From positions 1 to 11,324 of the forward strand of contig JAHHRK010000048.1 of the NCBI GenBank assembly GCA_020025795.1: DNA of 11,324 nt, in the 5' to 3' direction. Made by a program: the position numbers and the translations under genes. The first letter of the stretch is position 1; every line of letters begins with the position of its first letter. The notes beneath the pieces were generated by a model. The model did no database searches. It saw only the letters and a program-made list of their open reading frames with translations, and was not told the origin of the DNA. Positions 6,470 through 11,324 of this stretch are shown here, one piece after another. Origin of the DNA: Faecalibacterium sp. GTDB lineage: Bacteria > Bacillota > Clostridia > Oscillospirales > Ruminococcaceae.

Positions 6470-6535
6470 TCACTTTTTTGTCGCTTTCTCCAATCCGTCC
6501 ATGAACGCCGCCAGACCTTTGTGCACTTTTTCTAG
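6470..6535 (-). other. In-frame 21-codon open stretch after the trmD stop
   Basis: Directly after the TrmD TAA (6538-6536) the same frame stays open for 21 codons to TGA at 6470, reading LEKVHKGLAAFMDGLEKATKK. The composition is that of an amphipathic helix, so it may be a lost C-terminal extension or a read-through tail. A stop-free run of this length is not rare by chance (about one in three), so this is only noted. Confidence 0.2.
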
Positions 6536-7348
6536 TTATTTTTCATCTGATTGTGCGCTAACACAAAAGTTTTCCACAATCTCGTCTTTTGCGGCGGAAT
6601 GCTTGCGCCGACGTCGCTTTTTTTCAGGTACAGGGGGATGTGCCTTTTCGTATGCTTCCCACAGGTCCGGGCGGCGTTCTTTCGTGCGCTGTTTGCTCTG
6701 TTCCATGCGCCAGGCATCGACCTTTCCATGGTCGCCGCTGAGCAAAATCGGCGGTACAGCGCGGCCTTCCCAAACTTCCGGACGGGTATACTGGGGATAC
6801 TCCAAAAGGCCATCCCAAAAGCTCTCGTCCTCATAACCTTTCTGTTCTGCCAGCACACCCGGCTGCAAACGCAGCACACTGTCCGCCACAGCCAAAGCAG
6901 CCAGCTCACCGCCGGTCAAAACGAAATCACCCAGGCTCAGCTGCTCATCGGCAAAGGCTTCGATGACGCGTTCATCAATGCCTTCGTAATGGCCGCAGAC
7001 AAAGGTCAGGTTATCGTACTGTGCCAGGCGCTTGGCGTGTTCTTCATCGAACTTTGCGCCGCCCGGTGTCATAAAGATGACGTGCGGCTTGGGACGTCCC
7101 TGTTCGGTTACCTGGCGTTCAATATCACGCAGGCAGTCCGCAATGGGCTGTGCGTACATCACCATGCCGCATCCGCCACCATAAGGATAATCGTCCGTTT
7201 GCTTCTGTTTATTCAGTGTATAGTCCCGAATTTGATGGCTGTGCGTTTCAATATGGCCCCGTTTTGCGGCACGGCCCAAAATACTTTCATCCAGCACACG
7301 CTGGCACATCTCAGGGAACAAGGTGGCAATATCCACTCGCATACCCAT
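6536..7348 (-). CDS. trmD: tRNA (guanine(37)-N(1))-methyltransferase TrmD
   Basis: Makes m1G37 in tRNAs reading CCN, CUN and CGG codons, preventing +1 frameshifts; a SPOUT-class trefoil-knot dimer using SAM. MRVDIATLFPEM opens the protein, and DYPYGGGCGMVM is the conserved loop before the knot. IFMTPGGAKFDE, FVCGHYEGIDERVIE and LSLGDFVLTGGELAAL are the knot and SAM-site signatures. The 270 aa exceed the usual 240-250 because of a basic C-terminal tail (KKRRRRKH, then a short acidic end). The ATG at 7348 is one base after the rimM stop and has GGGGAGG nine bases upstream; the frame extends further but without a better site. Last gene of the ffh-rpsP-rimM-trmD block. The rplS gene expected next is absent, and no clear terminator follows. 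Confidence 0.97.
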   Translation of the reverse strand: MGMRVDIATLFPEMCQRVLDESILGRAAKRGHIETHSHQIRDYTLNKQKQTDDYPYGGGCGMVMYAQPIADCLRDIERQVTEQGRPKPHVIFMTPGGAKFDEEHAKRLAQYDNLTFVCGHYEGIDERVIEAFADEQLSLGDFVLTGGELAALAVADSVLRLQPGVLAEQKGYEDESFWDGLLEYPQYTRPEVWEGRAVPPILLSGDHGKVDAWRMEQSKQRTKERRPDLWEAYEKAHPPVPEKKRRRRKHSAAKDEIVENFCVSAQSDEK

Positions 7349-7349
7349 A

Positions 7350-7904
7350 TTATGCTTCCTCCCCTGCTTGTGGTGCATCCAGAATCACATCATCATCGAA
7401 CATACCGGGGATGGGGCGAATCAGGATACGGCCTTCTTCCGGCTGCTTATCCACCAAAAATGCCGGCACACCGGGGAACATACGCTCCTCGCCGGAAGGC
7501 GTGGTCACGGTGTAGATATCCTGCGGGCCGGGGTGGGTCACGCTCTTGACCGTGCCGTATACACGGCCGGTATCTGCATCCTGCACCTCGCAGCCCAGCA
7601 AATCGGAGATAAAGCAAACGCCTTTAGCCAAGCGCACATCGTTGCGGTCAAAATACAGCATACTGCCTACCAGACGACGGGCAGCGTCCATATCATCTAC
7701 GCCCTCCAGCTTGAGGATGGCCATATTATTCGGCAGCTGGCGCAGAGACTGCACCCCAACAGGCTTGCCGCCCTCGGCAGTGCCGTACAGAGTCTTTGCG
7801 CGCTTGAGCAGGGCAGCTTCGCCGCACCACAGCTCCATTTTCAGCTCGCCGCGCACACCGTGGGTGGTGACCAGCTTACCGGCTTCCAGATAAGCACGTA
7901 TCAT
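7350..7904 (-). CDS. rimM: Ribosome maturation factor RimM
   Basis: Assembly factor for the 30S head that binds S19 and helps 16S rRNA processing; 184 aa, normal for the family. Residues 2-21 (IRAYLEAGKLVTTHGVRGEL) are the typical start of the N-terminal beta-barrel, with LKLEGVDDMDAARRLVGSMLY as the conserved end of that domain. The PRC-barrel domain follows from about DLLGCEVQD, with GPQDIYTV and FPGVPAFLVDKQPEEGRILI. The frame is open back to an ATG at 7961, but that codon lies inside the terminator hairpin. The ATG at 7904 has GAGG eight bases upstream and gives the family N terminus, so I use 7904. trmD follows after one base, so the two are tightly coupled. A terminator upstream separates both from rpsP-khpA. 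Confidence 0.95.
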   Translation of the reverse strand: MIRAYLEAGKLVTTHGVRGELKMELWCGEAALLKRAKTLYGTAEGGKPVGVQSLRQLPNNMAILKLEGVDDMDAARRLVGSMLYFDRNDVRLAKGVCFISDLLGCEVQDADTGRVYGTVKSVTHPGPQDIYTVTTPSGEERMFPGVPAFLVDKQPEEGRILIRPIPGMFDDDVILDAPQAGEEA

Positions 7905-7933
7905 AGAGGGTACCTCACTTTTTTCTATCATAA

Positions 7934-7970
7934 AATAAAAGATGCCCTTTGCACGGGGCAAAGGGCATCT
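7934..7970 (-). terminator. Intrinsic terminator between khpA and rimM
   Basis: Arms 7940-7952 and 7958-7970 form a perfect 13-bp stem (AGATGCCCTTTGC and its complement) with a 5-base loop, followed on the minus strand by TTTTATTTTA. It starts 5 bases after the khpA stop. I see no good promoter between it and rimM, so rimM-trmD is likely reached by partial read-through. Confidence 0.9.
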
Positions 7971-7975
7971 TGCTG

Positions 7976-8209
7976 TCAGTCGATCTCGACCAGGACCTTT
8001 TCTCCGACGCGCACGGATGCAGCACGCATGACCACGCGAATAGCCTTTGCGATGCGTCCCTGTTTGCCAATGACTCGGCCCATATCGTTCTCCGTCACCT
8101 TCAGGTGGTAGACGATCGTACCGTCCTCGCGGGGCGCGTCCACCGTTACGGAAACAGCGTCCTTATCCTCCACGAGGCCCTTGGCCACAGCCAACAACAG
8201 TTCCTGCAT
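7976..8209 (-). CDS. khpA: KH-domain RNA-binding protein KhpA (YlqC)
   Basis: Small single-KH RNA-binding protein of 77 aa; in Firmicutes KhpA pairs with KhpB/EloR and affects RNA stability, cell elongation and division. The type II KH fold is seen in VTVDAPREDGTIVYHLKVTENDMGRVIGKQGRIAKAIRVVM, with the GKQG form of the GxxG RNA-contact loop at residues 48-51 and VLVEID at the end. The frame opens five codons earlier (ATG at 8224), but GGAGG within those codons is placed eight bases before the ATG at 8209, so 8209 is the start. It lies 19 bases after rpsP and is probably on the same transcript, which ends at the terminator directly downstream. The usual neighbour ylqD of Bacillus is not present. 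Confidence 0.95.
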   Translation of the reverse strand: MQELLLAVAKGLVEDKDAVSVTVDAPREDGTIVYHLKVTENDMGRVIGKQGRIAKAIRVVMRAASVRVGEKVLVEID

Positions 8210-8228
8210 GGATCTAACCTCCATTCAA

Positions 8229-8471
8229 TTACAGAATGTTGGACTTCTTCAGCAGAACACGGACAGTGTCGGTGGGCTGAGCGCCGTTAGCGATCCACTG
8301 CTTTGCCTTATCAGCGTCGATGTTCACAACAGAGGGCTCACGGGTGGGATCGTAGGTGCCGATTTCTTCGATGAAACGGCCATCGCGGGGGAAGCGGCTG
8401 TCAGCGACAACAACACGGTAGAAGGGAGCCTTCTTTGCGCCCATGCGGCGCAGTCTGATCTTAACTGCCAT
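8229..8471 (-). CDS. rpsP: 30S ribosomal protein S16
   Basis: Small-subunit protein binding the 5' and central domains of 16S rRNA early in assembly. The 80 aa are full length for the bacterial family. MAVKIRLRRMGAKKAPFYR, VVADSRFPRDGRFIEEIG and YDP are the S16 signatures, and the C-terminal GAQPTDTVRVLL matches the family's end. GGAGG lies nine bases before the ATG at 8471. It follows ffh after a 109-base gap holding GC-rich inverted repeats and precedes khpA, the conserved Firmicute order. Confidence 0.98.
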   Translation of the reverse strand: MAVKIRLRRMGAKKAPFYRVVVADSRFPRDGRFIEEIGTYDPTREPSVVNIDADKAKQWIANGAQPTDTVRVLLKKSNIL

Positions 8472-8507
8472 AATGAAATACCTCCAAAAATAAATAGAAA
8501 AATGTGT

Positions 8508-8561
8508 GGCCCCGTGGGGCTTTTTTATTGTAAAACCCTGGGGCCTCCTGGCTTTTGGGTT
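8508..8561 (-). promoter_or_regulatory. GC-rich alternative hairpins in the ffh-rpsP gap (possible attenuator)
   Basis: GGCCCC at 8508-8513 can pair either with the adjacent GGGGC (8516-8520) or with GGGGCC at 8540-8545, and AACCC/GGGTT arms lie at 8534-8538 and 8557-8561. On the minus strand the last hairpin is followed, after a few bases, by TTTTT (8503-8499). The folds exclude each other, as in attenuated ribosomal-protein leaders, but the stems are short. No promoter of good quality was seen in this gap. Confidence 0.35.
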
Positions 8562-8580
8562 ATTACCGAAAAAATATGAT

Positions 8581-9927
8581 TTAGAACATGCCCTTCATGC
8601 CGCCAAACTTACTCATGCGGCGGGCAAAGCCCTTGGGGCTCTTTTTCATCTGCTTCATCAGCTTCTGCATCATCTCAAACTGCTTCAGTAGCTGATTGAC
8701 GTCCTGCACGCGGGTACCGCTGCCGGCAGCAATGCGGCGCTTGCGCTTGGGATTGATGATGGAAGGATTCTCGCGTTCTGCCGGGGTCATACTCAGAATG
8801 ATAGCCTCAATACGGTCCATCATCTTTTCGTCCACCTGGCTGGGATCAATGTTAGCACCGCCGGGCATCATGTTCAGCATAGCGGATGCGCCGCCCATCT
8901 TTTTGATCTGAGCGAACTGGTCCAGCATATCGTTCATGTCGAACTTGTTTTCCAGCATACGCTGTGCGGTCTTTTCCGCAGCAGCCATATCAGCGCTGTC
9001 CTGTGCCTTTTCAATCAGGCTCAAAACGTCGCCCATACCCAGGATGCGTCCTGCCATGCGTGCCGGATGGAACGCTTCCAGATCGTCCAGCTTTTCGCCT
9101 ACGCCCTGGAACAGGATCGGCTTGCCGGTAACAGCCAGAACACTCAGTGCTGCACCGCCACGGGTATCGCCATCGGTCTTGGTCAGGATCACGCCGTCCA
9201 CGCCGACGGTTTCGTTAAAGGTCTTTGCCACGCTGACTGCGTCCTGACCTGCCATTGCGTCCACAACCAACAGTGTGCTGTCAACGTGCACGGCTTCTTT
9301 CAGGTCAACCAGTTCCTGCATCAGGACTTCGTCGATCTGCAGGCGGCCGGCGGTATCCAGAATCACCAGATCATTGCCGTAGTCACGGGCGTGTGCCATT
9401 GCTTTCTGTGCGATCACAGCAGGCTTTTCGTTTGTACCCATGCTGAACACGGGAACTTCCACCTGTTTACCGACCACTTCCAGCTGATCGATTGCAGCGG
9501 GGCGGTAAATATCGCAGGCTACCAGCAGCGGGCGACGGCCCTGCTTGCGGTAATACTTTGCCAACTTTGCAGCGTGAGTGGTTTTACCATTACCCTGCAG
9601 GCCGCACAGCATCACGACCGTCTGGCCTTTATTCTTGATATGCAGCTGAATATCTTCGTCGCCGCCCATCAAGTTGGTCAATTCTTCGTTGACGATTTTG
9701 ATGACCTGCTGTGCAGGGGTCAGGCTCTCCATGACCTCCTGACCCATAGCGCGCTCGGACACCTTGGCGCAGAAGTCCTTGGCGACCTTGAAGTTAACGT
9801 CGGCTTCCAAAAGGGCCATACGGACCTCACGCATCGCAGCCTTAACGTCTGCCTCGCTGAGCTTGCCGTGATTTTTCAGCTTTTTGAATACACCGGCTAA
9901 CCGGTCGGAAAGAGATTCGAATGCCAT
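8581..9927 (-). CDS. ffh: Signal recognition particle protein Ffh (SRP54)
   Basis: SRP GTPase that binds 4.5S/6S RNA and signal peptides and docks with FtsY to target membrane and secreted proteins. From the ATG at 9927 it has 448 aa, the normal length. Domains: N helix bundle (1-90), G domain with P-loop GLQGNGKTT at 109-117, DTAGRLQ at 191-197, TKTDGDTRGG at 249-258 and GVGEKLDDLEAF, then the Met-rich M domain from about 325. SGTRVQDVNQLLKQFEMM is the SRP-RNA-binding block, and the tail ends FGGMKGMF. The P-loop has Asn where Ala or Ser is usual. The open frame runs back to 10167 but overlaps ylxM; AAGGAG five bases before 9927 and the classical MAFESLSDRL start decide the call. ylxM lies 13 bases upstream. 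Confidence 0.97.
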   Translation of the reverse strand: MAFESLSDRLAGVFKKLKNHGKLSEADVKAAMREVRMALLEADVNFKVAKDFCAKVSERAMGQEVMESLTPAQQVIKIVNEELTNLMGGDEDIQLHIKNKGQTVVMLCGLQGNGKTTHAAKLAKYYRKQGRRPLLVACDIYRPAAIDQLEVVGKQVEVPVFSMGTNEKPAVIAQKAMAHARDYGNDLVILDTAGRLQIDEVLMQELVDLKEAVHVDSTLLVVDAMAGQDAVSVAKTFNETVGVDGVILTKTDGDTRGGAALSVLAVTGKPILFQGVGEKLDDLEAFHPARMAGRILGMGDVLSLIEKAQDSADMAAAEKTAQRMLENKFDMNDMLDQFAQIKKMGGASAMLNMMPGGANIDPSQVDEKMMDRIEAIILSMTPAERENPSIINPKRKRRIAAGSGTRVQDVNQLLKQFEMMQKLMKQMKKSPKGFARRMSKFGGMKGMF

Positions 9928-9940
9928 TTGGTCTCCTTTC

Positions 9941-10321
9941 TCAGTCCTCAGATTCTTCGATTGAACGAACAATGGAAAGCAGCTGATCCAGCGTTCGGTC
10001 AAAATCACCGGAATTGTAGCCGCCGTATTTACCAGAAATATCAAACTTCGCCTTGCGGATGATCTGCTCCATATCGATGAGCTTTTCCTGCAACAGACGA
10101 TAGCGGGCAGCAAAGCCGACCTTTTCTTCCAGCTCCAGCAAACTGCTTTCGCCGTGCTTGATGGCATCGCGCACGCCCTGGCGTGTAATGCCGAAGTTTT
10201 CGCCGATTTCGCTCAGCGAAAGGTCGTCGTTATAATACTGCACCATCATTTCCTGCTGTTTTTCGGTCAGTGCATTGCCATAAAAGTCCAGAAGATAACT
10301 CATTTCCAGATTTTTGGCCAT
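9941..10321 (-). CDS. ylxM: YlxM/p13-type helix-turn-helix protein (UPF0122), SRP operon
   Basis: A 126-aa protein with a sigma-70 region-4-like helix-turn-helix at about 34-58 (LSLSEIGENFGITRQGVRDAIKHGE), preceded by MSYLLDFYGNALTEKQQEMMVQYYNDD, the family hallmark. The C-terminal half is helical (LLELEEKVGFAARYRLLQ) and has a longer tail than Bacillus YlxM (about 110 aa). YlxM is encoded just before ffh across Firmicutes and has been reported to modulate SRP function in streptococci; DNA binding is inferred from the fold. The ATG at 10321 has AGAGG nine bases upstream. First gene of the ylxM-ffh transcript, driven by the near-consensus promoter at 10393-10421. Confidence 0.93.
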   Translation of the reverse strand: MAKNLEMSYLLDFYGNALTEKQQEMMVQYYNDDLSLSEIGENFGITRQGVRDAIKHGESSLLELEEKVGFAARYRLLQEKLIDMEQIIRKAKFDISGKYGGYNSGDFDRTLDQLLSIVRSIEESED

Positions 10322-10364
10322 TTCTCCGCACCTCTAACAGAAAACTCAGAAAATATCTTACAGC

Positions 10365-10384
10365 GTAAAGCCATAATGCTTTAC
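10365..10384 (-). repeat. Hairpin in the ylxM-ffh leader
   Basis: GTAAAGC and GCTTTAC arms (7 bp) surround a 6-base loop, placed at about +2 to +22 of the predicted transcript. It could be a 5'-end stabilising hairpin or an operator half-site pair; another GTAAAG lies upstream of the -35 box (10431-10426). Confidence 0.45.
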
Positions 10385-10392
10385 CGTAACGC

Positions 10393-10421
10393 ATTATAGC
10401 ATTTGACCCGTGGAAAGTCAA
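10393..10421 (-). promoter_or_regulatory. Near-consensus promoter of the ylxM-ffh operon
   Basis: On the minus strand, -35 TTGACT (10421-10416), a 17-bp spacer and -10 TATAAT (10398-10393, perfect). The -35 is also one arm of a small inverted repeat, TTGAC/GTCAA at 10403-10407 and 10417-10421, which could be an operator. Predicted start near 10386, leader about 65 bases. Confidence 0.9.
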
Positions 10422-10495
10422 TATACTTTACAAAATATTTCACAGCAGATGGTGGTTTCTTTTTGAAAACCAGTCCAACCGCATTTTCTGCGCAC

Positions 10496-10540
10496 ATAAA
10501 AATCAGCTCCGCCTTCGTACAACCAAAGCGGAGCTGATTT
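10496..10540 (-). terminator. Intrinsic terminator of the lytic transglycosylase gene
   Basis: Arms 10500-10512 and 10528-10540 (AAATCAGCTCCGC and its complement) form a perfect 13-bp stem with a 15-base loop, followed by TTTTTAT on the minus strand. It lies 27 bases after the stop. The stretch 10422-10495 between it and the ylxM promoter holds only short weak stems. Confidence 0.92.
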
Positions 10541-10566
10541 CTGATGAAAACGATCTGTATCTTTGC

Positions 10567-11324
10567 TTATACACCTGCCGCAATCAGTTGGTCGCGCCAG
10601 CCAATCGTCTTGGTATGTACCACAGGAACTTTTCCCATTTCTTTATAAGCCTGATAGTTGCCTGCACCTACCTGATAACGCAGTAATGCATCTTCTTCAT
10701 TGTCCACATAGCGGCGGTGATAGCCCAAAATGGCGCAGCCTGCCTGAATGGACTTATAGGGGTCCAGCAGTTCCTCCATGGATTGGATTCCCAACTGGCG
10801 ATGGAGCAGATCAAAGCACACATCGTTGACCTGCATCAGGCCCCAGTCCGTCGTACCATTGCTGTTCACATGGGTCAAACCGGGCACAAAGCGGCTTTCA
10901 TTATAGATGATGGCCAACACCAGTTCGTAACTCACGTTATAATGCTGCGCCACCTGCCAGGTATACTGCTTCAGGCCGGGGTCCCAATCGTTATAGCGGC
11001 GAATCAAATCCGAATCGCCCACACCCTGCATCACCGGTCCTTCGGATGGCGGCTCTTGTGTAGAGGGCGGTTCCGGCGCAGGCTCCGGTGTATTCTCCGG
11101 TGTCGGCGTGGGTTCCGGTGTAGCTTCCGGCGCAGGAATCACACCATTTTCATCCGGCGTCGGCTCTGGGGTTGTTTCCGGTACCGGTGTAGGTTCCGGT
11201 GTAGGCTCTGGCGTGGGTTTCGGCGTGGGAACAGGTGTTGGTGCCGGTGTCTCCACAGGGGGTGGCGGCGGTGGTTCCACATCAAAATCCAACTCTACAT
11301 CTTCTTCGCCAAAGTAATCCTTTG
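10567..11324 (-). CDS. Secreted lytic transglycosylase (SLT, GH23-type) with Pro/Thr/Glu linker, 5' end outside the window
   Basis: Muramidase-like enzyme that cleaves the MurNAc-GlcNAc bond of peptidoglycan to leave 1,6-anhydro ends. The frame is open at the right edge (KDYFGEEDVELDFD...), so the start, and probably a signal peptide or membrane anchor, is missing; a TTG at 11292 is not convincing as a start. Visible residues 17-95 are a low-complexity linker of PTPEP/PTPVP-type repeats typical of wall-spanning stalks. The SLT domain follows: YTWQVAQHYNVSYELVLAIIYNESRF carries the catalytic Glu (visible residue 142), DWGLMQVND the GLMQ motif, and LLRYQVGAGNYQAY the motif usually written AYNAGxGxV. 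This is the common small Firmicute form. It ends at its own terminator and is not linked to the SRP operon. Role in growth, division or sporulation cannot be said. Confidence 0.9.
   Translation of the reverse strand, partial: KDYFGEEDVELDFDVEPPPPPPVETPAPTPVPTPKPTPEPTPEPTPVPETTPEPTPDENGVIPAPEATPEPTPTPENTPEPAPEPPSTQEPPSEGPVMQGVGDSDLIRRYNDWDPGLKQYTWQVAQHYNVSYELVLAIIYNESRFVPGLTHVNSNGTTDWGLMQVNDVCFDLLHRQLGIQSMEELLDPYKSIQAGCAILGYHRRYVDNEEDALLRYQVGAGNYQAYKEMGKVPVVHTKTIGWRDQLIAAGV

Noticed and set aside
6433..6480. Catabolite-response element upstream of ptsH
   Set aside because: The only CG-centred candidate near the promoter matches too few consensus positions.
7905..7961. Upstream rimM start at 7961
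   Set aside because: The codon lies inside the khpA terminator hairpin; 7904 has a ribosome binding site and the family N terminus.
7323..8111. 262-codon plus-strand frame opposite rimM and khpA
   Set aside because: Crosses a terminator and two real genes; no protein signature.
9067..9900. 277-codon plus-strand frame opposite ffh
   Set aside because: Shadow of the ffh codon pattern; Cys/His-rich with no motif.
9928..10167. 80-codon N-terminal extension of ffh
   Set aside because: Overlaps ylxM in another frame, and a good ribosome binding site plus the family N terminus mark the start at 9927.
11034..11275. CRISPR-like or satellite array
   Set aside because: Units are short, imperfect and in frame with a protein linker; no spacers.
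11108..11317. Gly/Val/Ser-rich plus-strand frame resembling a repeat protein
   Set aside because: It is the complement of the Pro/Thr/Glu linker of the transglycosylase.
1..11324. A novel defence, mobile or biosynthetic system
   Set aside because: All genes but one belong to known housekeeping families in largely conserved order; no integrase, transposase, toxin-antitoxin or defence-type domain was seen on either strand.

Overview
Every gene in this window lies on the minus strand, so transcription runs from high to low coordinates. The content is core bacterial housekeeping. The order ylxM-ffh-rpsP-khpA-rimM-trmD, the dcw-type start mraZ-rsmH-ftsL-ftsI, AGGAGG-like ribosome binding sites, sigma-A-type promoters and moderately GC-rich coding DNA suggest a low-to-moderate-GC Firmicute. 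A gut-type Clostridia member (Oscillospiraceae/Ruminococcaceae, Faecalibacterium- or Subdoligranulum-like) is my best guess. This is inference from gene order and protein style, not from a search.

Layout from upstream (right) to downstream (left). (1) 11324-10567: C-terminal part of a secreted, Pro/Thr/Glu-rich lytic transglycosylase, ending in a strong terminator (10496-10540). (2) 10421-6536: a near-consensus promoter drives ylxM and ffh (signal recognition particle), then rpsP (S16), khpA (KH-domain RNA binder), rimM (16S maturation) and trmD (tRNA m1G37). An intrinsic terminator separates khpA from rimM. The rplS gene that usually follows trmD is not here. (3) 6461-6032: ptsH (HPr) with its own likely promoter and a clear terminator. 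(4) 6032-4087: a structured leader and uvrC (excision nuclease subunit). (5) 4019-2869: a consensus promoter, rsmD (16S m2G966), a translationally coupled coiled-coil protein of unknown function, and a terminator. (6) 2797-1: the division/cell-wall cluster, with a promoter, four MraZ-type operator boxes at exact 10-bp spacing, mraZ, rsmH, ftsL, a perfect 14-bp hairpin, and the start of a class B penicillin-binding protein that runs off the left edge.

The genes serve translation, RNA modification and protein targeting (2, 5), carbon-catabolite signalling (3), DNA repair (4) and septal peptidoglycan synthesis (6, with 1 as a possible wall hydrolase). I see no mobile element, CRISPR array, tRNA, rRNA, defence system or novel gene system. 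The points of interest are regulatory: the MraZ operator, terminators placed inside otherwise conserved gene clusters, and several leader hairpins. No gap between genes exceeds 300 bases, and each longer gap is described below.
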